DNA of 64,000 nucleotides from Zeugodacus cucurbitae. Taxonomy: Eukaryota; Arthropoda; Insecta; Diptera; Tephritidae. The stretch covers positions 28,725,501 to 28,789,500 of the forward strand of contig NC_071667.1 in assembly GCF_028554725.1 (NCBI RefSeq), in the 5' to 3' direction. The notes under the pieces were generated by a model that worked only from the letters and a program-made list of their open reading frames with translations, had not been told where the DNA came from and searched no databases. Shown piece by piece: positions 11,931 to 24,563 of this stretch; the stretch's first letter is position 1; each line of letters starts with the position of its first letter. A program made the position numbers and the translations under genes.

Positions 11931-12002
11931 GCATATATTTTATATGTTGACTATTTATGTGCAAGATGAATCTTTAAATATAGACGAAATATTACTAAAA
12001 TA

Positions 12003-15000
12003 TTAATTCATTGCGTTCATAGATTTTCCTTTCGTTTCTGGTAAAAATATATACAGATATATAGTGGTAATCACACATATCGATGCCGAACTGTACATAG
12101 TAGTGGGTACTCCCAGTTCAAATAGGAAATATGGGTAGATCTTCAGTATGATGAATAGTAACAAACTAAATACAGTCATTGCCATTGGTAATGCCAGATT
12201 ACGAATCTGTAAAAAATAATAATATCAGCAATAAGTCAAAGGTCAGCAAAGTAATATAATAATATTGTAACTTAAATTTTATGGCGAATGTTAAATGAAA
12301 GCTTTGCAAAATGAATGCTTGTTAGAAGCTCAAATCTGTATTATGTTCTTATCACAGCGACATATAATTACCTAAGTTAATTTTTGACAGGGTATAAGAT
12401 ATTAAAGTCGTGCTCTTTTTTCGGAATTTTCTAAATCTTTCACTTACACACACTTCACAGTTCTACGATGAGTGTTTACATGTACTACATAACAGACGAA
12501 TTACGAATCAGTTTTGAACTGTATAAATTGCATGCATTCTCTTTCTACTACCAAAAGTTTTATATAGAATTCTTATGACATCCTCATATATTAGAATTAA
12601 GAGTATAGTTCGTGGCAGACATACGCTCAATGTTTCGCTGTATTCTGCTGAAGAGCGATTCCTGTCGAACTATCGGATTAGGGACTAAGCCCAGGTGTGG
12701 TATTGAACTCAGGTCCGAAGCCAGGTAGTTGCTCTCGACATCATATATTTAATTAAAACAAGTAAGGAAGGGCTAAGTTCGGGTGTAACTGAAAAAAAAA
12801 TTAGAACCACTGAGGTCTTCATGTTCGCTATATGGGGCCTTGAAAATTTATGGTCCGATTTCGACGATTTTAAGAAGGTAGATGACACACTGTAAATGTA
12901 GTATTTGTGTAAAGTTCTGTTCTGATATCTTCACTAGTGCTTACTTTATACATATATTGTAAAGAACACGATTCAGATCGACTTCAAAGTTCTGGTCTGT
13001 GGGAAGTAGGCATGGTTGTGATCCGATTTGGACTATTTTCACAACATATCATTTGGAAGCTAGGAAGATATTATAAATCGAAGTTATGAGGTTAGATCCG
13101 ATTTCTTTCATTTTTGGACTGCATAAGGTAGTACTGAAAAGAAACGACTCTAGAAGGTTTCCTTGATATAACTCAAGCAGTTTACGAGATATGTATAAAA
13201 AACTTAGTAAGGGCGGGGCCACGCCCACTTCCCCAAAAAAATTACATCCACATATGCCCCTCATAGTGCGATCTTTCATACCAAATTTTACTTCAATAGC
13301 TTAATTTATGGCTGAGTTATAGCTTTTTATATGTTTTCGGTTATTGCCATTTTGTGGACGTGGCAGTGGTCCGATTACGCCCATCTTCGAACTTAACCTT
13401 CTTATGGTGCCAAGAAATACGTCTTCTAAGTTTCATCAAGATATCTCAATTTTTACTTAAGTTACAGCTTGCATGGACGATCGGACTGACGGACGGACAG
13501 ACAGACATCCGGATTTGAACTTTACTCGTCACCGTGATCATTTTGATATACATAACCGTATATCTAACACGTTTTGTTTTAGGAAATACAACCAACTGTT
13601 ATGTGGACAAAACTATAATACTCTCGTAGCAACTTTATTGCTAGCAAGTATGTTGCGAGAGTATAAAATATGTTCTTATGGCGAAAAATCCGCTTAATAC
13701 AACCCACCTTTGCCGGCAAGATTTCAACGAGAGTAATATAGAATGTGCCAAAAAGTCCACTAGCTGTTAGAAGGACCACAATCAACATAAAAACCAGTGG
13801 CGCCCAATAATACACCTTCAACATCTGGGCATCAGCTAGCTGGAGAAAGACGCCAAAAGCAATCATGCCAACTGCCATGCCTATTGTCGATAAAAATATA
13901 AGCGCTCTCCTGCCTATACGCTCCACCAGTACTGTGGCAATGCAACAGCCAATAATATGTGAGACGCCAACAATATTTGTGCAGAAGTACGGATCCATTA
14001 CCGAACCAGAGGCGGCAAATATCGAGGTCATATAGTTGAGAAAAGCAAAACAGCCCGACAACTGATACAGAATGCACAGCACAGAACCGTGAGCAAACGC
14101 TTTGAGTGCAGATTTAGTCACTGTAAAAAAGTATGTAAAAACAAAGAATAAGAATATTTATGGAATCTCCTCCATGAATACTCACAAAAGTCGTATATTG
14201 TGATAGATTGGCTGGAGTCACCCTTTAAAATATTCGATTTCAGCTCTTCGAATTCACTTTCAACCCTTTGCGATGTTTCATTGCTTGGATCCAATGTACG
14301 ATTGCTCTCATTTTCAATGCCGTTATAAAAATCAAAAGCGGCTTTGGCGGCTGCAATGTTATTGCTTTTGAGCAAGCTTTGTGGCGTCTCCGGAAAGAAG
14401 CACAGTGCTATTAAAAATACCGTTGGAAAGAACAATGCGATACAGGGTATTACATAGTAGTTGAATACGGTTGGCAGTACGAAACCCATTACAGTGCCAC
14501 CACTGAGGAACACCATTCCCATGGACATAATAGCGCCACGTATGCTATAAAAAAGGAATTGGTTTAAGCCATACTCATATTAACAAATATTATTTAATAG
14601 TTTTCCACTGCTCACTCTTTGTTTAAAATTTCGCTTTGGAAAATCGATCCGATCACGAACAACCCACCACCAGTGACACCAGCAAGGAAGCGCCCTGCAT
14701 ATAGGTAGTCGATATTTTGTACAAAGTAAGCCAGTATCCAGAAAAGCTAATGAGAAGAACAATCGAATTAAGTAGTTGTTGGTAAAGTACAAGCAAGTAT
14801 TTCACTTACCATATGCGGGAAAGCCAATATATACAAGTTAAATTTGCGTGGAAAGCGATTTATGGTTATCGCAAACAAAATGTTGCCAGTCAAAAAGCCA
14901 AAACCAAACATTGAACCAATCCAGGATATTTCTTGAACGGTAACAGAGAAACTTAACGGTGTTTCAGTTGATTGTATAATTTGTACAATGGGTGACAGCC

Positions 15001-15328
15001 ATCCCGTGACGAAGCCATGCGCGAAATTCATAATTTGAACTGTGATGCGAAATGAAAAAAGAAAATTTAGTGAAAGATATCATGAGGCTAGGATCTATGG
15101 CTGATCCTCAAAAAGGAGGTCACATATAGAAAACCCTCAGGGACCGTGTGAAAACTAAAATTTCTCACTAGGAGGGGAGGATCGAATCTAAATACCGAAT
15201 TACGTCAAGGTTTTATCTCCTCCACAATTTTAAAATTATCTTATTTTATAGCTAAACTTACATGTAAGCGCGCCTAATATCTGCATGCGATATTGTTTCC
15301 TTAAAATTATAAATTTATTCTCCAACAT
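12003..15328 (-). CDS. Facilitated sugar (trehalose) transporter Tret1-like, 467 aa
   Basis: Major-facilitator sugar porter, predicted plasma-membrane trehalose/hexose facilitator. Six exons join into an open frame of 467 residues: 15262-15328, 14810-15039, 14616-14746, 14186-14544, 13708-14120 and 12003-12206. The start is ATG at 15328 (MLENKFIILRKQYRMQ), followed by FQIMNFAHGF at the first membrane segment. PETPQSLLK precedes the central loop, ERIGRR replaces the usual ERFGRR, and PETKGKSMNAMN forms the C-terminus. Intron 5 (12207-13707) is about 1.5 kb because a dispersed repeat lies in it; the other introns are short, except for intron 1 at about 220 bases. A proximal promoter block is shared with the paralogue at 5517-7812. 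Substrate is inferred from the family. Confidence 0.9.
12757..13668 (+). repeat. Dispersed hairpin-ended repeat inside intron 5
   Basis: It begins ACAAGTAAGGAAGGGCTAAG and GTTCGGGTGTAACTG (hairpin arm slightly decayed) and ends GTTGCGAGAGTATAAAA. It lies in the same orientation as the copies at 42606 and 58110. Sitting within an intron, it lengthens a transporter gene whose splice sites remain intact. Confidence 0.8.
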
Positions 15329-15540
15329 TTTGTCATTAATACGAACCGGGAAATATCGAAAAGTTGCGCAAAAATACTTTAAAATTTATATTTCACTTCA
15401 CTTTCACAAGAGTGGCTGACCATCTGTTCATATCGTCTAGTAAATGTGCACTAGTTTAAACTACAAAAGGCAACTGAACTCAAAAAGTGATTCGAAGTCT
15501 AATATTTGCATTTTAAATTATATATCACCAGCTATCATCG

Positions 15541-15620
15541 TATTTATATAAATTACGCAACTTGGATGACATTATTTGCATGTGACTAATTAAAGAGCAA
15601 TTATTAGATTTATAAATTTT
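15541..15620 (-). promoter_or_regulatory. Candidate TATA promoter of transporter 12003-15328
   Basis: On the minus strand TTTATATAAATA (about 15541-15552) lies about 220 bases before the start codon. GCAAATAATGTC (15568-15579) sits just upstream of it, and an ATCTAATAAT block near 15600-15610. The same arrangement precedes the paralogue at 5517-7812. Predicted transcription start is near 15515, from standard TATA spacing. Confidence 0.5.
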
Positions 15621-15791
15621 TATTTTCACGACTGTGAGACCATAAACTTTTAGATGGTCGTATCATTTAAGTGCCCAGAGCAGATTTGCCATTTTGTTAA
15701 GTAAAGAGAGCCTTTGGTGAGATAGTGTCGATTCTTTAAAGCTAGAGCTTTCTAGATATGGTCCCATTGAACTGGACGCCAGTGACCGATG

Positions 15792-16740
15792 TACATCTTC
15801 TTCTTCTTATTGACTGGCGTAGACACTGCTTACGCGGTTATAGCCGAGTCCACAACAGCACGCCACTCGTCTCTACTTTTGGCAGTTTGGCTTCAATTGG
15901 TAATACCAAGTGAATACCAAGGTCCTTCTCCACCTGGTCTTCCATCGGAGTAGAAGTCTCCCTCTTCCTCGGCTTCCACCAGCTGGGGCACTTTCGTCCA
16001 TTCGAAAAACATGACCTAGACAGCGATGTTTTTTTATTCGCTGAACTTTGTCTACGCCGTCATGCCCCATACGCTTCCTTATCCAGTCTGGAACAAGCAG
16101 AACTAACGGCGCCGGTGTTGTTTCCAATGATATCGATATCATCGGCGTACGTCAGTAGGTACACTCTTATAGAAGATTGTATCTTCTCTATTTAGCTTTG
16201 TAGCTTGTATTATTTTCTCTAGTATCAAGTTAAAGACGTCACACGATAGCGACTTCCTTGTCTGAAACCTCGTTTGGCATCCAAAGGCTCAGAGAGGTCC
16301 TTCCCGATCCTGACGGAGCTTTTGGTGTTGCTCAACGTTAGCTTACACAGCCGTATTAGTTTTGTAAGGATACTAAAAACAGATATAACGGCACAAAGGC
16401 AACTCCTTTTCGTGATGTCGAAAGCATCTTTAAAATCGACAAAGAGATGGTGTGTGTCGATCCTCTTTTCACGGGTCTTTTCCAAGATATGGCACATGGT
16501 GAAGATCTGGTCAGATGTAGATTTTCCAGGTCTAAAGCCACACTGATAAGGTCCAATCAGTTTGTTGATTGTGGGGTCTCCCTTTTTGTGGATTGGGCAG
16601 ATTACAGATTATAGTCGGGCATGCTTTCTTCCGACCATATTCCGCAAAGAAGCTGATACATGCACCTTATCAGTTCTTCGCCTCCGTATTTGAATAGCTC
16701 GACCGGCAATTCATATACCGATACATATAGGCTCCAAATA
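15792..16740 (-). mobile_element. RTE-like retrotransposon, decayed reverse-transcriptase fragment
   Basis: Reading on the minus strand, broken frames encode the RT region (FKYGGEEL, EKTREKRIDTHHLFVDFK, KRGFRQG) and the C-terminal GHVFRMDE stretch. Several internal segments are missing relative to the copy at 16831-20096. The 3' end has a (TTC)n-like run at 15796-15808 followed by TTGACTGGCGTAGACAC, the terminal type also seen at 26138. It is a related subfamily, not a cut-off part of the adjacent element. Confidence 0.8.
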
Positions 16741-16830
16741 TTAAAGATTTCCATGATCATATTATTGCCAGCTATAAAGATTCTTTTCGGATCTTAGAAA
16801 ATTTTAATGTTAAATCCAGTATTGTGTTCT

Positions 16831-19800
16831 TGTATGTATGTATGTGATTGGCGTTGCAACCGTTTAGCCGGTTATAGCCGAATCGACGATAGTGCGCCAC
16901 CTCTCTCTCTCCTTCGCAGTTCGGCACCAGTTGGAGATCCCAAGTGTAACCAGGTCGCTCTCCACCTGGTCCCTCCAACGGAATGGAGGCCTTCCCCTTC
17001 CTCGGCTTCCTCCGGCGGGTACTGCATCGAACACTTTCAGGGCTGGAGTGTTTTCGTCCATTCGGACAACATGACCTAGCCAGCGTAGCCGCTGTCTTTT
17101 TATTCGCTGAACTATGTCAATGTCGTCGTATAACTCGTACAGCTCATCGTTCCATCGTCTGCGGTATTCGCCGTTGCCAATGTTCTGAGGACCATAAATC
17201 TTGCGCAAAATTTTCCTCTCGAAAACTCCTAGTGTCGTCTCATCTGATGTTGACATCGTCCAAGCTTCTGCACCGTAAAGCAGGACGGGAATGATAAGCG
17301 ACTTGTAGAGCTTGATTTTGGTTCGTCGAGAGAGGACTTTACTCTTCAATTGCCTACTTAGTCCAAAGTAGCACCTGTTGGCAAGAGTTATTCTGCGCTG
17401 GATTTCGAGGCTGACATTGTTCGTGTTGTTGATGCTGGTTCCCAGGTATACGAAATTATCTACGACCTCGAAGTTATGACTGTCAACAGTGACGTGGGAG
17501 CCAAGACGCGAATGCGCCGACTGTTTGTTTGATGACAGGAGATATTTCGTCTTGTCCTCATTCACCTCCAGACCCATTCGCTTCGCCTCCTTATCCATGC
17601 GGGAAAAAGCAGAACAAACGGCGCGGTTGTTGCTTCCGATGATATCAATATCATCGGCGTACGCCAGGAGCTGTACACTCTTGTAGAAGATTGTACCTTC
17701 TCGGTTTAGTTCTGCAGCTCTTATAATTTTCTCAAGCATCAGGTTAAAGAAGTCGCACGATAGTGAGTCACCTTGTCTGAAACCTCGTTTGGTATCGAAC
17801 GGCTCGGAGAGGTCCTTCCCAATCATGACGGAGCTTTTGGTGTTGCTCAACGTCAACTTACACAGCCGTATTAGCTTTGCGGGGATACCAAATTCAGACA
17901 TTGCGGCATAAAGGCAGCTCCTTTTCGTGCTGTCGAAAGCAGCTTTAAAATCGACAAAAAGGTGGTGTGTGTCGATCCTCTTTTCACGGGTCTTCTCCAA
18001 GATTTGGCGCATGGTGAATATCTGGTCAGTTGTCGATTTTCCAGGTCTAAAGCCACACTGATAAGGTCCAATCAGTTTGTTGACGGTGGGCTTTAGTCTT
18101 TCACACAGTACGCTCGATAGAACCTTGTATGCGATATTTAGAAGGCTGATCCCACGGTAATTGGCGCAGATTGTGGGATCTCCCTTTTTATGGATTGGGC
18201 AGAGCACACTGAGATTCCAATCGTCAGGCATGCTTTCTTCCGACCATATTCTGCAAAGAAGCTGATGCATGCACCTTATCAGTTCTTCGCCGCCGTATTT
18301 GAATAGTTCTGCCGGTAATCTATCGGCCCCCGCTGCTTTGTTGTTCTTCAAGCGGGTAATTGCTATTCGAATTTCTTCATGGTCGGGTAATGGAACATCT
18401 GTTCCATCGTCATCGATTTGGGGATCGGGTTCGCCATCTCCTGGTGTTGTACTCTCACTGCCATTCAGCAGGTCGGAGAAGTGTTCCCTCCATAATCCCA
18501 GTATGCCCTGGACATCGGTTACCAGATTACCACCTTGGTCTCTACATGAGGATGCTCCGGTCTTGAAACCTTCGTTAAGTCGCTTCATTTTTTCATAAAA
18601 TTTTCGAGCATTACCTCTGTCTGCCAGCTTCTCAAGCTCTTCGTACTCACGCATTTCGGCCTCTTTCTTTTTTTGTCTGCAGATGCGTCTCACTTCCCTC
18701 TTCAGCTCTCGGTATCTATCCCATCCCGCACGTGTTGTGGTCGTTTGCTACGTTGCGAGGTAGGCAGCCTGTTTTCTCTCCGCTGCGAGACGGCACTCCT
18801 CATCGTACCAGCTTGTTTTTTGTCGTTGCCGAAAACCAATTGTTTCGGCTGCAGCGGTACGCAGTGAGTTTGAGATGCCGTTCCACAGTTCCCTTATACC
18901 GAGATGCTGATGAGTGCTCTCAGAGAGCAGGAGTGCAAGTCGAGTAGAGTATTTGGTGGCTGTCTGTTGCGATTGCAGCTTTTCGACGTCGAACCTTCCT
19001 TGTGTTTGTAGACGGGCGTTCTTTGCTGCACAGAGGCGGGTGCGTATCTTCGCTGCGACCAGATAATGGTCCGAGTCTATATTTGGTCCTCGGAGCGTAC
19101 GCACGTCTAAAACACAGGAGACATGTCTTCCGTCTATCACAACGTGATCGATTTGGTTCCGCGTGTTTCGATCAGGAGACAGCCAAGTAGCTTGATGTAT
19201 TTTCTTATGCTGGAATCTGGTACTACAGACGACCATATTTCGGGCCCCAGCGAAGTCGATCAGCCTCAGGCCGTTTGGCGATGTTTCGTCATGGAGGCTG
19301 AATTTTCCGACTGTTGTGCCAAAGACACCTTCTTTACCCACCCTGGCGTTAAAATCACCAAGCACGACTTTTACATCGTGGCGGGGGCAGCGCTCATAGG
19401 TGCGTTCTAGGCGCTCATAGAAAGCATCTTTGGTCACATCGTCCTTCTCTTCCGTTAGGGCGTGGGCGCAAATCAGCGATATGTTGAAGAACCTCGCTTT
19501 GATGCGGATTGTGGCTAGACGTTCATCCACCGGGGTGAATGCCAGGACTCTGCGACGGAGTCTCTCTCCCACCACAAATCCAACACCAAATTTGCGCTCC
19601 TTTATATGGCCGCTGTAGTAGATGTCACAAGGACCCACCTTCTTCCGTCCTTGTCCCGTCCATCGCACTTCTTGGATGGCGGTGATGTCAGCCTTAAGTC
19701 GTATGAGGACATCAACCAGCTGGGCAGAGGCACCTTCCCAATTAAGGGTCCGGACATTCCAGGTGCATGCCCTTATATCATTATCCTTAAAACGTTTGCA

Positions 19801-20096
19801 GGGGTCGTCATCAAAAGGGGGGTGTCTCATCCGAGGCTTTCGTAGATTTTTCATTGGGGGGTGTTTTTATGTGGTGGGTCCCAAACCCTACACACAACCG
19901 CATAAGCGGGCTTCGCCTTCTCACTTTAGCTCGCCTTCAAACGGATGTCTGTTGGCTACCCAGAGGATACTTGGTCTAAAACCGGAAGTCGTGAGCTGCT
20001 TGAACCATGTGGAGAAGAATCGTTTCTGGCCACTCCCAAGTGAGTGACAATCAAAAACTTTCCTCACTGCGTGAACTTCTACACATGATCCCATCC
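16831..20096 (-). mobile_element. RTE-like non-LTR retrotransposon, near full length
   Basis: The element is about 3.27 kb. It runs from a 5' untranslated region (about 19855-20096, minus strand) through one long endonuclease-reverse transcriptase frame to a short 3' tail of CATA repeats at 16831-16843. There are no LTRs, RNase H or separate nucleic-acid-binding ORF, which fits an RTE-like element. A clear target-site duplication was not found. It lies between transporter 12003-15328 and the right arm of the inverted duplication. Confidence 0.85.
16864..19854 (-). pseudogene. Endonuclease-reverse transcriptase frame with one in-frame TAG
   Basis: Cuts target DNA and copies element RNA in target-primed reverse transcription. 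From ATG at 19854 the frame runs 997 codons in a single phase, interrupted only by TAG at 18748-18750. The first 368 residues are an apurinic-type endonuclease: TWNVRTLN, AIQEVRW, GDFNARVG, NQIDHVVID and SDHYLV mark the catalytic sites. After the stop codon the same frame continues as a reverse transcriptase with VDFKAAFDS, KRGFRQGDSLS and the catalytic LAYADDIDII. It closes with GHVVRMDE and RGRGRPPFRW. A single C-to-T change from CAG would explain the TAG. The absence of other lesions says the copy is young. Programmed readthrough cannot be excluded from sequence alone. Confidence 0.85.
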
Positions 20097-20316
20097 TCTT
20101 AACTATTCATAATTATGGCACTTTGCAATGCTGCTTTCAATTTCAAAAGGAAACAATGAAATAAAAATATTTTATGGTGAAACATTTATGGTGAGGATAG
20201 TTATTATTATTTAGCGGGTAATTAGCGAAAATATTTACAAAACGAATTCAAAATGAATAGAGACAATATTCCGATGCCCGATATTAAAATAAAATCAGAG
20301 TTCAACACTTCAATGC

Positions 20317-20322
20317 TTTATT
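20317..20322 (-). terminator. Poly(A) signal for transporter 20407-22665
   Basis: Minus-strand AATAAA lies 85 bases past the stop codon, at the same relative position as in the left arm. Confidence 0.5.
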
Positions 20323-20406
20323 CTTTATTGTCCTAATTTTTTATTAGACATTAGACATGCAACGAGTCTCAATTTTTGTCCACGAAAATATGTTATATGC
20401 ACGTTT

Positions 20407-22665
20407 CTAATCCTTATCCATTGATTTGCCTTTCGTCTCCGGAAGAAAGATGTACAGATAAATACCAGCAGCCACACAAACACTCGCACAGGAGTACATA
20501 GTAACGGTAATACCCAATTCAAATAGGAAAAATGGATACAACTTCAGTGTTATAAATACTAAAATGCTGTTAAATAACATACAAATAGATAAAGCCTGGA
20601 CCCGTATCTAAAAACATCAAAAAATTGTTTATTGTATAAACCTATTCATAATCTCTTCTAACACCCACCTTTGCCGGGTGCATCTCCACGACGATGGTGA
20701 AAAATATACCAAAAACCCCATAGGAGGCCGTAAACACCACCAACATCATGAATACAATTGGTACCCAGTTGTAGGCGGCCTTCGTTTCTGCGTCGGTAAA
20801 TTGTACGAATGCACCGAAACTGTACATGCCCGCCATCATGCCAACAGCCGATGATAGAAGCAGTGGTCGACGTCCGAAACGTTCCACCAACACCGTGGCC
20901 GACAGTGAGCCCAATATTTGTACGAATCCCATAACGATGGCGCTAACGTTTGGATCAATTGTCGAACCAGAGGCGGCAAATATATTCGCCATGTAGTTGA
21001 TGATGGCAAAGCTACCAGACAGCTGATTCAGTAAGCACAAAATTGCGGCGGTGAAGAAATTGAATAACGTCGATCTGTTAACTAGTAAAATAAGAAAAGT
21101 AAATATTTTGGTAGATGGAAGTTGACCCATATTTGTGCTCCAACTTACAGAAGTCCCTGAGTGTAACAGGCGCTGAGAGACCTCCTAGCTCAATAGCTGT
21201 CTTCAGTTCTTTGAATTCACTAATTGCCACAGAGGGTTGCGTAGCAAAGCATTGCATTTTATCCTGTGGTTCAATATTTTTATAGAAGTTGAAGGACAAC
21301 TTCGCCTCCTTCTCACGACCATGTTTCAATAAACACTGTGGAGTCTCTGGAAGGAACAAATTTCCCACGAGATAAATAATAGGCAGCACTACAATGATAC
21401 AGGGTATTAAGTAGTAGTCGAGATAGGTGGCCAATATATAACCGGATAGCAAACCGGTGCTGAAGAACATCATAGCCATGGCTGTGAGGGCACCGCGTAT
21501 GCTGAAATGGTATAAAGAAAGTTGGGGAAGAGAATAAGTCATTTAAATTAAAACACATTTTCGATTTCAATTTCGGAACAACTTACTCCTTATCGGTTAT
21601 TTCACTTATATAGACCGGCACAACCAGAAAGATACCAGCACTAGCTAGTCCCGCACAAAAACGTCCTACATACAAATATTCAACACTTTGTACCAGGTAA
21701 TTGAGTATCCAGAAAATCTAAAACATGTATATTCTTCTATGAAATGTTCTAAGTTGAGTTTTTTCTTTTTACCATATGGGGGAAAGCCAAAATGTACATA
21801 TTCAGTTTGCGGCCAAAGTGATCCATGGTGAGTCCAAAGAATACATTTCCTGCTATGAAACCCAAACCAAAGGTGGAACCAATCCAAGAAGCGTCCTCGG
21901 TAGTAACTGGAAAATCTAACGGCGAAGCAGGAGACTGAAGAATATTTAATGTAGGTGAGAGCCAGCCTAAACCTGCAGCATGAGCGAAGGTCATAATATG
22001 TTCTAAGAAGAGAAACAGGAAATTGTTGGTATTATATTGTTATGAAAATGATATATTACAGGTACGTACATTAAACATGTTAATAGACACATAATAAAAA
22101 CGATAGTTGATATCCCATATAACGGTTATATTCCAAACTACTAAGCTTAAGAATGGCTCTATTTGGAATAATGCCGTAATAGGTTTTTATACGAGCTCAA
22201 AATGTGGTAAAAGTTGAGCCTCTCGACCGGAGTTTATTCGAGCCATCCGTCGTGGCCACTTGCCCGAAATCATTTTTAAAACTTAGTGACAAACCCTTAT
22301 CTTTATAATAACGCCAAATTCTTGGCCATAACAATAAATTATGTATAACCTGTAGGTAGTAACCTGCCACAAGAAGCTCCGCTAACCAAGCGCTGGTGAA
22401 AGACACCATGACGTTGCAACGCGCTGTCTAATTGAGAACGACAGTTTCATAAAAACAGTTAGACAAAGCTGTGGTGAAATTGCCAAGCATTCTCGGATTG
22501 TTGTACGCACTCGCAAACCTTTGGGAACAGTTTGTTCATTCTGTTCATAATAACTTGGAATTTAAAATACATACTATTTCACTACAAAAACTGACCTGTT
22601 AGGGTGGCGAGAATTTGTCTCCGATAGCGTTTATTGAAAATCGCCGATTTCGACTTCGCGTGCAT
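20407..22665 (-). CDS. Facilitated sugar (trehalose) transporter Tret1-like, 465 aa, intact
   Basis: Major-facilitator sugar porter; predicted role is facilitated trehalose or hexose transport at the plasma membrane. Six exons total 1398 nt in frame: 22596-22665, 21773-22002, 21587-21717, 21149-21501, 20669-21081 and 20407-20607. The start is ATG at 22665 (MHAKSKSAIFNKRYRRQ), and exon 2 opens EHIMTFAHAAGLGWLSP in the first membrane helix. Visible family marks are FLPETPQCLLK, NQLSGSFAIINYM in the seventh helix, ERFGRRPLLL and FLPETKGKSMDKD at the end. In place of the first-loop DRFGRK of the left-arm copy this one reads DHFGRK, losing an arginine that is usually conserved in that motif. All splice sites are canonical, including GTAAGT after exon 3, where the left copy has GTTAGT. 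Confidence 0.92.
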
Positions 22666-23588
22666 TCTTGTGCTCTATATGTTATATAATTATTCAAGAA
22701 ACTTAAAACATCCACAAATTCACATATGTATACTAGTGCATGTAAAGTCCGTACTCGTATGCGTGTCAATAGTTTAAAGACCGTTATTCGATTAGAAAAT
22801 GAGAAATTGAACCGACGTGCTTCATTGCAAATAAATTCTACAACTGTCTGGTAACAAAAGTTTTTAGTTAAAATTTCTCGCTAATCTCAATTTAAACACA
22901 CAGAATAGACTAACAACAAGGTATATAATTAGTATATCTGCAAATAGTATAATATAATATAGTTGATAAGAATGAGTTTTATGGCATCTCTATGTGATAA
23001 GTTCCTCATTTTTGACTGTGTAGAAGAGTAATCAACTCATCTTTCCAGCTAATTTTTTGTCTCACCTATCTTTCAATTTTCATAACCACATAAAACATTT
23101 TGTTCTGTGGTATTAATAACCCTATAGAAAACATTGTTTGTTACTACAGAAGAAGATAATAAATTTTCTGCAAAACTTTACTATTTTATTTATGGGAATA
23201 CTCCCTGAGTTTTAACTAAGTTGTAGAAAAACCTCGTTCTATAATTACAGATATTACGTCGTCCGAAATACGAACGTGCGACTAACAGTATAATAGTCTC
23301 ACACTCAACACTTGAGCTTAATTGATACGGTAGAAATTGTGAAATATGCAGCCTCATGAAAATTGTTTATTGTATATTATCTCAGTTATGTGAGCAAATA
23401 AATAGTAAGCTTTTAAGTCCATATAATGGAAGCACTAATTATTACTCACCACGGCATAGAAATCTGAAGAGGTACACTGATCATAACATGATGTAAATAA
23501 GCCTAAACTAATCTATGTTCATATTTGTAAATCAACGAAACATCTGTCTTGAGTTTTTTAAAAAGTCAAAATATGCATATCTATACTA

Positions 23589-24563
23589 ACGGGTGATTTT
23601 TTTGAGGTTAGGATTTTCATGCATTAGTATTTGACAGATCACGTGGGATTTCAGACATGGTGTCAAAGAGAAAGATGCTCAGTATGCTTTGACATTTCAT
23701 CATGAATAGACTTACTAACGAGCAACGCTTGCAAATCATTGAATTTTATTACCAAAATCAGTGTTCGGTTCGAAATGTGTTTCGCGCTTTACGTCCGATT
23801 TATGGTCTACATAATCGACCAAGTGAGCAAACAAATTTTGTTCAGCGATGAGGCTCATTTCTGGTTGAATGGCTACGTAAATAAGCAAAATTGCCGCATT
23901 TGGGGTGAAGAGCAACCAGAAGCCGTTCAAGAACTGCCCATGCATCCCGAAAAATGCACTGTTTGGTGTGGTTTGTACGCTGGTGGAATCATTGGACCGT
24001 ATTTTTTCAAAGATGCTGTTGGACGCAACGTTACGGTGAATGGCGATCGCTATCGTTCGATGCTAACAAACTTTTTGTTGCCAAAAATGGAAGAACTGAA
24101 CTTGGTTGACATGTGGTTTCAACAAGATGGCGCTACATGCCACACAGCTCGCGATTCTATGGCCATTTTGAGGGAAAACTTCGGAGAACAATTCATCTCA
24201 AGAAATGGACCCGTAAGTTGGCCACCAAGATCATGCGATTTAACGCCTTTAGACTATTTTTTGTGGGGCTACGTCAAGTCTAAAGTCTACAGAAATAAGC
24301 CAGCAACTATTCCAGCTTTGGAAGACAACATTTCCGAAGAAATTCGGGCTATTCCGGCCGAAATGCTCGAAAAAGTTGCCCAAAATTGGACTTTCCGAAT
24401 GGACCACCTAAGACGCAGCCGCGGTCAACATTTAAATGAAATTATCTTCAAAAAAAATGTCATGAACCAATCTAACGTTTCAAATAAAGAACCGATGAGA
24501 TTTTGCAAATTTTATGCGTTTTTTTTTTAAAAAAAGTTATCAAGCTCTTAAAAAATCACCCTT
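23589..24563 (+). mobile_element. Internally deleted mariner-type transposon, 975 bp
   Basis: The inverted ends read ACGGGTGATTTTTT at left and, reversed, AAGGGTGATTTTTT at right. A TA lies on each side (23587-23588 and 24564-24565), the expected duplicated TA target. The left arm of the inverted duplication shows the same Helitron sequence with a single TA and no insert, an empty site that confirms both borders. Confidence 0.92.
23702..24530 (+). pseudogene. Mariner transposase, internally deleted and frameshifted
   Basis: Would cut and paste the transposon through a DDD-type active site. The N-terminus begins at ATG 23702 (MNRLTNEQRLQIIEFYYQ), a helix-turn-helix DNA-binding start. At about 23825-23840 a deletion joins it, out of phase, to the catalytic domain. 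The second segment is open to 24530. It shows FSDEAHFWLNG with the first aspartate, WFQQDGATCHTA with the second and SCDLTPLDYFLWG with the third, 36 residues after the second. About 80-110 residues of the DNA-binding and linker region appear to be missing, so it cannot make active transposase. Confidence 0.88.

Noticed and set aside
16225..16556. Overlapping open frames taken as separate small genes
   Set aside because: They are pieces of the decayed reverse-transcriptase copy at 15792-16740 in shifted frames.
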